Below are positions 1-9,161 of a DNA stretch of 18,913 nt, piece by piece. The notes under the pieces are model-generated. The model searched no databases, was not told the origin of the DNA, and worked only from the letters and a program-made list of their open reading frames with translations. This DNA comes from Oscillospiraceae bacterium (GTDB taxonomy: Bacteria; Bacillota; Clostridia; Oscillospirales; Oscillospiraceae): assembly GCA_017458025.1 (NCBI GenBank), contig JAFTGG010000074.1:1-18913 (forward strand), given 5' to 3'. Each line of letters begins with the position of its first letter. Position 1 is the first letter of the stretch. The position numbers were made by a program, and so were the translations under genes.

Positions 1-361
1 CGTCGAACAGGCGCACCTTGATGCCTTTCGCCGCCATGACGCAAGCCGCCGCCTTGGCAAACTCATTGCCGTGGTTGCGGCAGTCCATGCAGATTGCGAC
101 GCCGCGCGCCTTCGCATCTTCGCCCTCGGCGCTGATGACATCGGCAAAGCCCTGGGTCGCCCAATTGATGACAAAGCGGTTCATCTGGTGCAGGCCCATC
201 TTCATCGTGCCGCGCAGGCCGGCGGTGCCGAACTCCAGCGGGGCGTAGAAGCGCTCCTTGATCTCCTTGTCGTCGTCCTTGATGGCTTCGAGCTCGGCGT
301 GCTCCTCGACGGTCAGCGCGGGGGAAGCCAGCCACTTTTCGTATTCCTTGCGATAGTCCAT
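1..361 (-). CDS. Phosphoglucomutase/phosphomannomutase family protein, N-terminal part (cut by window edge)
   Basis: About 120 N-terminal residues are visible; the rest lies beyond base 1. The start MDYRKEYEKWL is preceded by an AGGAGG-type site at about 369-376. Residues 44-51 read FGTAGLRG, the hallmark N-terminal substrate/phosphate motif of alpha-D-phosphohexomutases (PgcA/ManB type, interconverting hexose 1- and 6-phosphates). Residues around 92-101 (AICMDCRNHG) match the strand that precedes the catalytic serine loop; that loop itself (usually TASHNP, near residue 145) is outside the window, so activity cannot be judged. In Firmicutes such enzymes feed UDP-glucose for wall and glycolipid synthesis, which fits the cell-envelope character of the upstream genes. 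It starts 45 bp after the DUF2007-like gene and may be read with it. Whether glucose- or mannose-phosphate is the substrate cannot be told. Confidence 0.9.
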   Translation of the reverse strand, partial: MDYRKEYEKWLASPALTVEEHAELEAIKDDDKEIKERFYAPLEFGTAGLRGTMKMGLHQMNRFVINWATQGFADVISAEGEDAKARGVAICMDCRNHGNEFAKAAACVMAAKGIKVRLFD

Positions 362-406
362 GTTGCAATCTCCTCCTATATGTAATTTATTCGACAAATA
401 TTGCGC

Positions 407-739
407 TTAGTTATCAAATTCCGCGTCCAACTCCGCCTCGTCGACGGGCCGGAGCAGGTTTTGCGCGTCATCGAGCAGGCTCGCGGGAACGAACAGATCG
501 ACGCCCTCGCCGGAGAAACCGAACACGATCTTGCCCAGCGAGCCGAAGTTGCCGCGCGCCTTAAGCACGGGAATGTCGTAGGCGCGGAGCATCTGCTCCA
601 GCAGGTCGACCTCGTAGTTCCACTCCATCAGGTGCGTCAGAAACGCGGGCGCCTCCGGCATGCCGTCGTCCTGCTTTGGCCAGCGCTCCGGCAGGTCGCG
701 CGGCGTTTCGCCCCAGCTCAGTTTCGGTTCGTCAGCCAT
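407..739 (-). CDS. DUF2007-like putative signal-transducing protein, 110 aa
   Basis: Small acidic soluble protein with no signal peptide or membrane segment. The central part (about residues 40-95: YEVDLLEQMLRAYDIPVL, then a FGSLGKIVFGFSGEGVDLFV-like stretch and PASLLDDAQNLL) matches the pattern of the DUF2007 / 'putative prokaryotic signal transducing protein' family: a beta-alpha-beta fold in which a helix-forming EMLR segment is followed by the short hydrophobic strand that precedes a 'V.. .. l..A..lL' helix. Its biochemical role is not known. The ATG at 739 has an AGGAGGG site at a good distance. It begins 11 bp after the rlmH stop codon, so it is very probably the third cistron of walJ-rlmH-DUF2007. 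The family call rests on pattern recognition only. Confidence 0.75.
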   Translation of the reverse strand: MADEPKLSWGETPRDLPERWPKQDDGMPEAPAFLTHLMEWNYEVDLLEQMLRAYDIPVLKARGNFGSLGKIVFGFSGEGVDLFVPASLLDDAQNLLRPVDEAELDAEFDN

Positions 740-750
740 GAGACGCCCTC

Positions 751-1233
751 CTACTTATGATACTTGGTTCCGTTTTGTATCTGATACGCGCGGTAAATCT
801 GTTCGAGCAGCATGACCCGCGCAAGGTGGTGCGGAAACGTCATCGGCGACATCGAGAGCCGCAGGTCCGCCTTTTGCTTGACGCGCTCCGACAGCCCGAA
901 GCTCCCGCCGATGAGGAACGTCACCTGCGAGACGCCCTGCGTCGCGTATCGCGCCATCGCGTCGGAGAGCTGCTCGCTGGAGAGCGGCCTGCCCTCGACG
1001 CACAGCGCGACGACCGCGCCGCCGCGCGGCAGCTTTTCGAGGATCGCGTCCGCCTCTTTGCTCAGCGCCGCGTCGATCCGCGCCGCCGACGGCTCGTCGG
1101 GCAGGCGTTCTTCCGGCAGCTCCACGAGCGACAGCTTGCAGTACCGCGTCAGACGCTTCCGATACTCCGCGCAGGCATCGGCGTAGAACTTTTCCTTCAG
1201 CTTGCCTACGCAAAGGATCGTGAGATTCTGCAT
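751..1233 (-). CDS. rlmH: RlmH, 23S rRNA (pseudouridine1915-N3)-methyltransferase, 160 aa
   Basis: SPOUT-class (trefoil-knot) methyltransferase that uses S-adenosylmethionine to methylate pseudouridine 1915 in helix 69 of 23S rRNA in assembled 70S ribosomes. The C-terminal third carries the family signature: a GGSFGLSERV loop, MSPMTFPHHLARVMLLEQIY, and the ending NGTKYHK (family consensus GxPYHK). At 160 residues it has normal family length. The start MQNLTILCVGKLKEKF matches the conserved N-terminus of the family (usually MkI.ilavGKlKe), so the longer upstream extension is discarded. It overlaps the 3' end of walJ by 28 bp and is therefore translationally linked to it. rlmH lies near walJ in Bacillus too, which supports both calls. 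Confidence 0.96.
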   Translation of the reverse strand: MQNLTILCVGKLKEKFYADACAEYRKRLTRYCKLSLVELPEERLPDEPSAARIDAALSKEADAILEKLPRGGAVVALCVEGRPLSSEQLSDAMARYATQGVSQVTFLIGGSFGLSERVKQKADLRLSMSPMTFPHHLARVMLLEQIYRAYQIQNGTKYHK

Positions 1234-1991
1234 ATCGTATGTACCTCGCTCATGCGGTCCTTCGGCGCGACGCCGAGCCGGATCGGGCAGCCCGCCGCCT
1301 GTAAGCGCCGCGCGACGGCGTATTCCGCCATAGCGGGCGTGTTGTTTTCGGCGGAAAGATGGGCGAGCAGAATATCGCTCGTACCATGCTGCGCGCACCA
1401 GAGCGCGAAATCCGCCGCCGCCTCATTGGAGAGGTGCCCGTGGTCGCCCAAAATGCGCTGCTTCAAATGATAGGGGTACGGCCCGCATTGCAGCGTCTCG
1501 ATATCGTGGTTCGCTTCGAGCAGCAGCGTGTCGACGCCTTCGAGCGCCTCGGCGGCGTCGCGGGTGACGCGGCCCGTATCAGTCAGCGCGCCGAGCGCGC
1601 CGTCGGGGCCGTCGATGCGGTAATCGACGCTGTCCGCCGCGTCGTGCGAGGTGCGGAAGCTCCGGATCTCGAACGCGCCGACGGTAAACGCGTCGCCCGC
1701 TTCAAAGATGCGGAGCATACCCGCCGCCTGCGGCAGGAAGTGCGCGGTGCCGCGGCTGGCGTAAACGGGGACGGCGTATTTTTTGGTCAGCGTCGCGATG
1801 CCGCTGATATGGTCGCTGTGCTCATGCGTGACGAGGACGGCGTCGAGCTCGTCCGGCGTCATGCCGAGCAGCGCGAGCGATTGCGCGATGCGCCGCGCGG
1901 AGATGCCCGCGTCGAGCAAGACCGCCGTCTTGCCGCTGCGCAGCAGCGCGGCATTGCCGCTCGACGAGCTGGCGAGTGTGTAAAATTCCAT
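1206..1991 (-). CDS. walJ: WalJ/YycJ-family metallo-beta-lactamase-fold hydrolase, 261 aa
   Basis: The N-terminus MEFYTLASSSSGNA is the typical start of the YycJ/WalJ family. The metal-binding motif THEHSDH lies at residues 55-61 (H56, H58, D60, H61), with further likely ligands in SFRTSHDAADS and in the LLLEANHD segment. The family is cytoplasmic, binds two divalent metals and is implicated in coordinating cell division with DNA replication and in nuclease/exonuclease-like activity; the exact substrate is not settled. It belongs to the wal locus, but here murA with its own terminator separates it from walRK. No Shine-Dalgarno sequence precedes the ATG and a sigma-A promoter sits directly against it (see promoter), so the mRNA may be leaderless. 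It overlaps rlmH downstream. Confidence 0.93.
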   Translation of the reverse strand: MEFYTLASSSSGNAALLRSGKTAVLLDAGISARRIAQSLALLGMTPDELDAVLVTHEHSDHISGIATLTKKYAVPVYASRGTAHFLPQAAGMLRIFEAGDAFTVGAFEIRSFRTSHDAADSVDYRIDGPDGALGALTDTGRVTRDAAEALEGVDTLLLEANHDIETLQCGPYPYHLKQRILGDHGHLSNEAAADFALWCAQHGTSDILLAHLSAENNTPAMAEYAVARRLQAAGCPIRLGVAPKDRMSEVHTICRISRSFA

Positions 1992-1997
1992 GAGGAA

Positions 1998-2026
1998 ATT
2001 CTACCACAGAGACGTACAATAGTCAA
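1998..2026 (-). promoter_or_regulatory. Sigma-A promoter of walJ, placing +1 at the start codon
   Basis: On the minus strand the -35 box TTGACT (2021-2026) and -10 box TAGAAT (1998-2003) are separated by exactly 17 bp. Only six bases lie between the -10 box and the ATG at 1991, so the usual +1 position coincides with the A of the start codon. No AGGAGG-like site is present in the six bases or just upstream. This predicts a leaderless message for walJ-rlmH-DUF2007. Confidence 0.75.
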
Positions 2027-2051
2027 AAATTTTTCGGGGAAAATGCAAAAC

Positions 2052-2085
2052 CGTTTCTCTTTTAACAAGGCAAAAGAGAAACGGC
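2052..2085 (-). terminator. Intrinsic terminator after murA
   Basis: A perfect 13-bp inverted repeat (CCGTTTCTCTTTT at 2052-2064 and its complement at 2073-2085) encloses an 8-nt loop. On the minus strand it is followed by TTTTGCATTTT. It lies 29 bp beyond the murA stop codon and upstream of the walJ promoter, so it isolates murA from walJ. Confidence 0.85.
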
Positions 2086-2113
2086 TTCAAGAAAAAGCGT
2101 ATTGTATTGTCGG

Positions 2114-3412
2114 TTATCCAATCTGCCGCGGCGCGGCAACCTCCTGATCGCTGTATTCGACGCTCTCGATGTCCGCGCCGAGCGAACGGAGCTTGCCGAT
2201 AATGTCCTCGTAGCCGCGCTCGATATACTGTACGTTCAGGATCTCGCTCGTGCCCGTCGCCGCCAGCGCCGCGACGATCATGGCCGCGCCCGCGCGCAGG
2301 TCGAATGCCTGCACCGTCGCCGGCGTCAGATGGCTCACGCCCTCGACGACCGCCGTGCGGCCCTCGACGCGGATCTGCGCGCCCATGCGCGTCAGCTCGC
2401 CGACGTAGCGGTAGCGGTTGTCCCAGACGCCCTCGGTCACGATGCTCGTGCCCTGCGCCAGCGCCAGCACAGTCGTGATCTGCGGCTGCATATCGGTCGG
2501 AAAGCCGGGATAGGGCAGCGTCTTGACGTTGGTGCGCGCCAACGGGCCGGAGCGGCGGATCAGCAGCGTGTCGCCCTCCTCGACGACCTCCACGCCCATC
2601 TCCTGCAGCTTCGCGGTGATGCAGTCCATGTGCTTCGGAATGATGCCGCGGAGCAGCACCTCGCCGCCCGCGGCGGCAACGGCGGTCATATAGGTGCCCG
2701 CCTCGATCTGGTCGGGAATGATGGCATAGGCGCCGCCGTGGAGCGAGTCCACGCCGTAGATGCGGATCGTATCGGTACCGGCGCCCTTGATGTTCGCGCC
2801 CATCAGGTTCAGGAAGTTCGCAAGATCGACGATGTGCGGCTCCTTCGCCGCGTTTTCGATGATGGTCGTGCCCTCGGCGAGCGCCGCCGCCATCATAATA
2901 TTCATCGTCGCGCCGACGGATACGACGTCGAGATAGATGTTCGCGCCCTTCATGCGTCCGCCCTCGGCGTTCGCGACAATGAAATCGCCCTCGCGGACGG
3001 TCGCGCCCATAGCGGCAAAGCCCTTGACGTGCTGGTCGATGGGGCGCACGCCGCCGAAGTTGCAGCCGCCGGGCATTGATACCTCGGCGCTGCCGAAGCG
3101 GCCGAGCAGGGCGCCAATCAGATAATAGGAGGCGCGCAGCTTATGCGCCAGCTCCTGCGGGACATGCGTCGTATGGATATGCGTGCAGTCGATTTCAACA
3201 TCCGTGGGATTGAGGAGGCGGACGTTCGCGCCCAACTGCTCCAGAATCTTCAGCAGCACCGTCACGTCCGAGATCTGGGGGACGTTTTCGATGCGCACGA
3301 CGCCGTCCACCAGCAACGCGGCGGGAATGATGGCGACCGCGGCGTTCTTGGCGCCGCTGATATGCACCTCGCCGGAGAGCGGACGGCCGCCTCTTACGAT
3401 ATATTTTTGCAT
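2114..3412 (-). CDS. murA: MurA, UDP-N-acetylglucosamine 1-carboxyvinyltransferase, 432 aa
   Basis: Transfers the enolpyruvyl group of phosphoenolpyruvate to UDP-GlcNAc, the first committed step of peptidoglycan synthesis, in the cytoplasm. Key residues are all present: K22 in SGAKNAA, R93 in KLRASY, the catalytic, fosfomycin-reactive C117 in MPGGCNFGG, D307 in PGFPTDMQPQ, R373 in FDLRAG and R399 in YIERGYE. Because the cysteine is kept, the enzyme should be fosfomycin-sensitive by this criterion. Length and both inside-out alpha/beta domains are normal for the family. The ATG has an AAGGAGC site. The gene has its own promoter (3518-3546) and terminator (2052-2085), although it sits between the YycI-like gene and walJ. 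Whether this is the only MurA or one of two paralogues, as in many Firmicutes, cannot be seen. Confidence 0.98.
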   Translation of the reverse strand: MQKYIVRGGRPLSGEVHISGAKNAAVAIIPAALLVDGVVRIENVPQISDVTVLLKILEQLGANVRLLNPTDVEIDCTHIHTTHVPQELAHKLRASYYLIGALLGRFGSAEVSMPGGCNFGGVRPIDQHVKGFAAMGATVREGDFIVANAEGGRMKGANIYLDVVSVGATMNIMMAAALAEGTTIIENAAKEPHIVDLANFLNLMGANIKGAGTDTIRIYGVDSLHGGAYAIIPDQIEAGTYMTAVAAAGGEVLLRGIIPKHMDCITAKLQEMGVEVVEEGDTLLIRRSGPLARTNVKTLPYPGFPTDMQPQITTVLALAQGTSIVTEGVWDNRYRYVGELTRMGAQIRVEGRTAVVEGVSHLTPATVQAFDLRAGAAMIVAALAATGTSEILNVQYIERGYEDIIGKLRSLGADIESVEYSDQEVAAPRQIG

Positions 3413-3517
3413 AAATGCTCCTTGCTTTATCGGGAATCACGGCATAAAGCCGGTAAGTTCTTCGTTAGTATTCACCGGATACGGCGCGCTATACATGAAA
3501 AGATGCGCGCTCATTTA

Positions 3518-3546
3518 TGTATACCATATCTGGCAAGAAAATGCAA
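3518..3546 (-). promoter_or_regulatory. Sigma-A promoter of murA
   Basis: Minus-strand -35 TTGCAT (3541-3546) and -10 TATACA (3518-3523) are separated by 17 bp. The expected start is near 3511, giving a leader of about 100 nt before the murA ATG at 3412. The early leader contains AGCGCGC twice (around 3484-3512, GCGCGC being self-complementary), which could form a small hairpin; no known regulator site was recognised. The 168-bp gap between the YycI-like gene and murA shows no other feature. Confidence 0.7.
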
Positions 3547-3581
3547 TCCCCAATCGAAATGATTTAAAAATGCGAAAATCT

Positions 3582-4385
3582 TCAGCCTTCGCGCGTGACC
3601 TCGCCGGTCAAGGTGTTTACATAATATTGGTTCACATCGGTGGTGACACGCCAGGCGGGAATCAACCGCTGAAAAGCGGAGGCGCTGCTTTGAAGCAGGT
3701 AGCCGGCGCGGACGTCCGTGACGGCGGTGCAGACCTCGCCGCCGCCGTTGCTGTAGTCAAGGAAGCGCACCAGCGCGGTGACGCCGTCGACGCCTTCGCC
3801 GCGCTCGTCCGCTTCGGCGGGCGGCACAAAGGAGCCGGAGGCCGCGACCAGCCGGTTTTCGGAGAAAGTCAGCGTCAACTCCGCGTTAAAGACCATTGCG
3901 TCCGAGAGCATACGCACGGCGACGACCTCGCCGCTGCCGCCGTTCAGATCGGAGGAGAGGGCGGCATAGCCAAAGGAAGAAAACAGAGACTCGAAGAACG
4001 CTTCGGGATCGTCCACGGCGCGTTCGAGCGCCGCTTCGACGGCGCCGCTCGAACGCAGAAGGCACTGTCCGTATTCGCCGGCATAGCGGTAGATGCCGCC
4101 GCCGACGTCCTCCGGCGCGCAGGGGCCGAGCAGCGCTTCGGCGAAGGAGGCCTCGGCGCTCAGGCTGCGCGCCGGATCGACGGACGAAAACCGCGCCCCT
4201 CCCGTGGGAATGAGCGCGGGAGGAAGCTCCACGCCGCTTGCGGCGTAGAGCTGCACCAGTTGCGTCACGGCGCGGTCGCGCGCGGCGCGTTCCTGCGCGC
4301 GCCGGCTGACGAGCAGCACGAGCAAAAAGGCGTTGACGAGCGCGAGGATCGAGATGATGACGTTTTTGAGACGCGAAGTCTTCAC
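3582..4385 (-). CDS. yycI: YycI/WalI-like membrane-anchored regulator of WalK, 267 aa
   Basis: One N-terminal membrane segment (about residues 7-26, IISILALVNAFLLVLLV after a short basic start) is followed by a large extracytoplasmic domain. The C-terminus, with WRVTTDVNQYYVNTLTGEV, has the PepSY-like strand pattern typical of YycI, where the mature domain ends in a 'wri.t....yyvna.tGei' motif. In Bacillus YycI binds YycH and the sensor kinase WalK in the membrane and dampens its activity. Start choice: an upstream TTG (4403) is in frame, but AAAGGAG at 4394-4400 is placed correctly for the GTG at 4385, giving VKTSRLKN. It follows the YycH-like gene after a 146-bp gap that holds a 105-bp repeat. 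Sequence in this family is weakly conserved, so position in the wal locus carries much of the call. Confidence 0.75.
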   Translation of the reverse strand: MKTSRLKNVIISILALVNAFLLVLLVSRRAQERAARDRAVTQLVQLYAASGVELPPALIPTGGARFSSVDPARSLSAEASFAEALLGPCAPEDVGGGIYRYAGEYGQCLLRSSGAVEAALERAVDDPEAFFESLFSSFGYAALSSDLNGGSGEVVAVRMLSDAMVFNAELTLTFSENRLVAASGSFVPPAEADERGEGVDGVTALVRFLDYSNGGGEVCTAVTDVRAGYLLQSSASAFQRLIPAWRVTTDVNQYYVNTLTGEVTREG

Positions 4386-4406
4386 GCGGCCGACTCCTTT
4401 CAAGAC

Positions 4407-4511
4407 TTCAAAAAAATGGCGAAGCCGCTTTTTGAGAAAGCTTACGCTTCACACGGCGCCCGCTCCGCGGGCGCGCAAAGCGTTTTTTGACGCGCATGCC
4501 GCCAGAAAAAC
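4407..4511 (-). repeat. Intergenic repeat, copy A (partner at 15082-15196)
   Basis: Read on the minus strand, this 105-bp stretch aligns over its whole length with plus-strand bases 15082-15196. Shared blocks in the same order are CATGCGCGTC, AAAAAACRCTTTGCGCG, GAAGCRTA, CTCAAAAA and CATTTTTTTGAA. It contains a perfect 8-bp GC hairpin (4456-4463 with 4467-4474, 3-nt loop) and ends in a hairpin-plus-T-run that resembles an intrinsic terminator. It lies inside the wal operon, between the YycH-like and YycI-like genes, where it could reduce read-through or mark an RNA processing point. No coding potential is seen. Confidence 0.7.
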
Positions 4512-4531
4512 GGCCTGGGCTTTTCCCGCAG

Positions 4532-5820
4532 TCATTCCGCGATCCAAGTCGGCAAGACGGTCTCCGCGCCGGCGTCGACGTAGGCGACGAGAAGCTCCGC
4601 GCCGTCCCAGACGCGGGCGATGGCAGCCGCCTGCGCGAATGGGAGCAGAAGCGCGGGGTCCTCGGTCAGCGTGTAGCGCCGCGCCTTGAGCGTGAAAGCG
4701 GTGACGCGCTGCCCCTCAATGGCGACGGAGGCGGCGTGCGAGCCATCCGAAAAGCGGATCGGCGTGCCGTCCGCGATCAGGTCGAAGGTGATCTCATACC
4801 GCCCGCCGGCGCCGGAAGCGCCGCTCAGATAGAGCGCGGCGTCGCCGAGGATATCCTGCAGCAGCGTCGTGGCGAGATTTTGCGCCGCGGCGGCGGCTTC
4901 GGCGAGCGTCGGCTCGCCGGCTTCGGCGGCGGCGACAAAGTACAGCGAGTCGGGCGCCGCGTCGGTCCCCTGATAATCCACCGCGCCGTCAGGCCGAAGA
5001 TACAGCGTGCTGGATACCTCGCGCACGATGACCGTGCCGGAGGACTCCGTGAAGCGGTTTTCCGTGTGCGCGTTGAACTCCGCGCGGCGAAGGAACGCGT
5101 CCTCGCCGTCAGTCAGCGCGTTGGCTGCCTCCAATGCGCCGCGGGGCGCGGGATCGCTGAGGATCAGCGTATAAGGGGAGAGTCCGGCGTACGCCGGACC
5201 GAGCAGGAAAGCGAAATCTGCGGCGTTGCCGCTGCGGGAGGAAAGAAATTCGACGAGCGCCGGACTGCCGACGACGGTGAAGCAGCGGTAATACGTCCCC
5301 GCGCCGTCCTGCAGATAGAGCCGCGCGTCGTCCTCGCCCGTGGGCGCGAGCAGCATGCGGCGCACGCTGGTCAGATCGTTTTCGGGCGCGGAAATGCCCA
5401 GCAGGCCGGAGAGGATATCCGTCGGCAGCGGGGCGGTGAAGTCGAAGTAGAGGCCTTCCCCGCGCAGCGCGTTCAGGAAGTCGGCCTCGGTGATGAGCTG
5501 CAAGCCGTAGGCAGAGCCCATCGCTTCGCCGAGATAGGTGCCCGCGCGCTCAAACTCGTCGCTGTGCGTTGTGAGCGCGTCGGCGCCGAGGCGGGCAAAG
5601 TCGTTGGTGTAGACGATGCGCACCGGAAAGACGAACGAGGGCGCGCCGGAGACCTCCGCTTCGGCGGCGGTATTCTCGTGCCGGATACGGTCCCGCGCGA
5701 GCTCAAGGAGACTCTGGTCGGAGAGCGCGCCGAACAGCGGCAGATTCGCGAACAGCAAGACCGCCGAGAGCGTGAGCAGCAAAATCGCGAGGTTCTGTAT
5801 GCGATTGACGCGCTTCTCGG

Positions 5821-5824
<4 letters not shown>
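4532..5824 (-). CDS. yycH: YycH/WalH-like membrane-anchored regulator of WalK, 430 aa
   Basis: A single N-terminal membrane helix (about residues 11-31, NLAILLLTLSAVLLFANLPLF) anchors a large extracytoplasmic domain with no recognisable catalytic motif. Length (430 aa) and topology match YycH, the extracytoplasmic partner of YycI and WalK. Its ATG overlaps the walK stop by 4 bp (ATGA), the arrangement seen for walK-yycH in Bacillus and relatives, so translation is coupled. The protein is rich in Ala, Asp and Glu and has no cysteine pair or lipobox. The identity rests mainly on position between walK and the YycI-like gene; sequence alone would justify only 'membrane-anchored protein'. Confidence 0.7.
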
Positions 5825-7596
<1,772 letters not shown>

Positions 7597-7725
7597 ACCT
7601 TACGCCTCCTTTGCCTTAAAGCGTGTGGGTAAAGTCTTCGCCCGTACGGCGGCGGAGACACGGCCCTATTTCGCGGCGACCGCGCCGGCGGCGAGCGAAA
7701 TGGCGATAAATGATTAGGCGTTGTT

Positions 7726-7778
7726 AAAAAAATGCCGGCATACCCAAACGGCGGCTCTTTTTCCGCCATGCCGCGGCA
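7726..7778 (-). terminator. Terminator-like hairpin between walR and walK
   Basis: On the minus strand TGCCGCGGCA (7769-7778) pairs with TGCCGGCA (7733-7740) and an inner CCGCC/GGCGG helix (7763-7767 with 7750-7754) closes an 8-nt loop; seven T residues (7726-7732) follow. It would terminate transcripts leaving walR about 100 nt after the stop codon. It competes with the upstream pairing described for 7772-7810. Confidence 0.6.
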
Positions 7779-7810
7779 ATTTTCCTTGCAATACACAGAG
7801 TATTGCCGCG
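7772..7810 (-). promoter_or_regulatory. Candidate anti-terminator pairing in the walR-walK gap
   Basis: CGCGGCAAT (7802-7810 in minus-strand reading) is perfectly complementary over 9 bp to ATTGCCGCG (7772-7780), with a 21-nt loop. The second arm overlaps the first arm of the terminator hairpin at 7769-7778, so both cannot form. A third hairpin, GCAATAC at 7788-7794 with its complement at 7800-7806, uses the first arm instead. Three exclusive helices ahead of walK are the classic shape of an attenuator; no ligand domain or leader peptide was recognised. Confidence 0.4.
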
Positions 7811-7878
7811 TCAAATCGGCCCTGCCTGACGAAAAAATCCCTCGCCGTCGGTCGCGTTGCCCATTTTTAAAACAAGGC

Positions 7879-8586
7879 CTAGTGCGCGGAATAGTAATAC
7901 CCCACGCCGCGGCGCGTGATGATATATGCCGGATTGCCGGGATCGTCCTCGATCTTTTCGCGCAGACGGCGCACGGCGACGTCGACCGTGCGCGCGTCGT
8001 CGCCGACGAAGCCGTAGTTCCACACCTGTTCCATCAGGTCGACGCGGGAGAACACCTTTTCCGGGTGGCTCGCGAGGAAGGTCAGCAGCTCATACTCCCG
8101 CTGTGTCAGGTCGACCGGCTCCCCGTGCTTATAGACCTGATTGTTCTCGGGGTCGATCGTCAGCGCGCCGCCGGCGCTCATGCCCTGACCGTCCGGCACG
8201 GCGGGCGCGGCCATTGCCGTGCGGCGAATGTTCGCGCGCACGCGGGCGATCAGCTCGCGCATCGAAAAGGGCTTGGTGATGTAGTCGTCCGCGCCGATCT
8301 CGAGGCCGAGGATTTTGTCCTCCTCCTCTTCGCGCGCGGTCAGAATGATGACGGGCACGTTGTCGCCCTCGTCGCGCAGCGCCTTGCAGACGTCGAAGCC
8401 CATCATCTTCGGCATCATCACGTCCAGCAGGATCAAATCCGGCTTTTCCGCGCGCGCGAGCGCCAGCCCCGCTTCGCCGTCGTAGGCTTCGAGCACGTCA
8501 AAGCCCTCGCGGTCCATATTGAAGCGAATGATATCGACGATATTCTTTTCGTCCTCCACGATCAGGACGCGCTTTTTCTGCTCCAT
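7879..8586 (-). CDS. walR: WalR-type OmpR/PhoB-family response regulator, 235 aa
   Basis: DNA-binding response regulator partnered with WalK. The receiver domain (about 5-118) has the acidic pair E11/D12, phospho-acceptor D55 in LILLDVMMP, the conserved Thr in ILTAREEEEDK and Lys in DDYITKPFS. The winged-helix domain (about 135-232) includes LTQREYELLTFLASHPEKVFSR, VWNYGF and RTVDVAVRRLREKIEDDP, ending in RRGVGYYY. These are typical of WalR/YycF. The ATG has an AAGGAGGAG site and starts 19 bp after the Nudix gene, so walR is probably read from the promoter in front of the GDPD gene. In relatives the regulon covers autolysins and other wall-remodelling enzymes. The assignment as WalR and not another PhoB-like regulator rests on the neighbouring walK/yycHI/walJ genes. 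Confidence 0.93.
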   Translation of the reverse strand: MEQKKRVLIVEDEKNIVDIIRFNMDREGFDVLEAYDGEAGLALARAEKPDLILLDVMMPKMMGFDVCKALRDEGDNVPVIILTAREEEEDKILGLEIGADDYITKPFSMRELIARVRANIRRTAMAAPAVPDGQGMSAGGALTIDPENNQVYKHGEPVDLTQREYELLTFLASHPEKVFSRVDLMEQVWNYGFVGDDARTVDVAVRRLREKIEDDPGNPAYIITRRGVGYYYSAH

Positions 8587-8605
8587 CCGGAGTCTCCTCC
8601 TTTTT

Positions 8606-9157
8606 TCAGTTGCTTTCCCGTTCCTGCCGGCGCAGGGCGTATACCTTCAGCACGCCCGCGACGGTTTTGGCGTCGGTGAGCTCGCCGCTCACAACACGGC
8701 GCACCATCTTGTCGAACGGCGTTTTGACGAGGTCGAGGAACTCATCCTCGTCGGGCGCCGCCGCGCCCATGTCCAAGCCCTCGGCGAGATAGAGGCGCAG
8801 CACCTCGCCGTAAGCGCCGGGAGAGACGATCAGCGGACCCAAGTCCGTGAGGCGCGCCGGCGTCGCGCCGGTCTCCTCCTTGAGCTCCCGCAGCGCCGCG
8901 TCATACGGATTTTCGCCGCGCTCCAGCTTGCCCGCGGGAATCTCCTCGACGACGCGGGAGAAGACGTAGCGGAACTGCTTGACCGTCAGGACGTTGCCGT
9001 CCCTGTCGATGGCGACGATGGCGACGCCGCCGGGGTGGTCCGCCACCTCGCGCAGCGCCTGCTTGCCGTTCGGCAGCTCGACGGTGTCGACGTGCAGGCG
9101 GAGGATCTTGCCGTCGTAGATGAGCTGGGAGGATACTTTTTTCTCGGTCATATCCAT
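8606..9157 (-). CDS. Nudix hydrolase, ADP-ribose pyrophosphatase type, 183 aa
   Basis: The complete Nudix box G-x5-E-x7-REUxEExGU is present: G76, E82 and RELKEETGA at 90-98, binding the catalytic Mg2+. The flanking sequence (VAIVAIDRDGNVLTVKQFRY, EEIPAGKLERGE) matches the ADP-ribose pyrophosphatase/NudF subfamily, in which it would split ADP-ribose to AMP and ribose 5-phosphate; substrate choice cannot be proven from sequence. Two in-frame ATGs lie 6 bp apart; the first (9157) is favoured by a GGAGGG site 8 nt away. It starts 4 bp after the GDPD-family gene and ends 19 bp before walR, so the three genes form one unit. It has no obvious link to wall signalling. Confidence 0.92.
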   Translation of the reverse strand: MDMTEKKVSSQLIYDGKILRLHVDTVELPNGKQALREVADHPGGVAIVAIDRDGNVLTVKQFRYVFSRVVEEIPAGKLERGENPYDAALRELKEETGATPARLTDLGPLIVSPGAYGEVLRLYLAEGLDMGAAAPDEDEFLDLVKTPFDKMVRRVVSGELTDAKTVAGVLKVYALRRQERESN

Positions 9158-9161
9158 ATCG

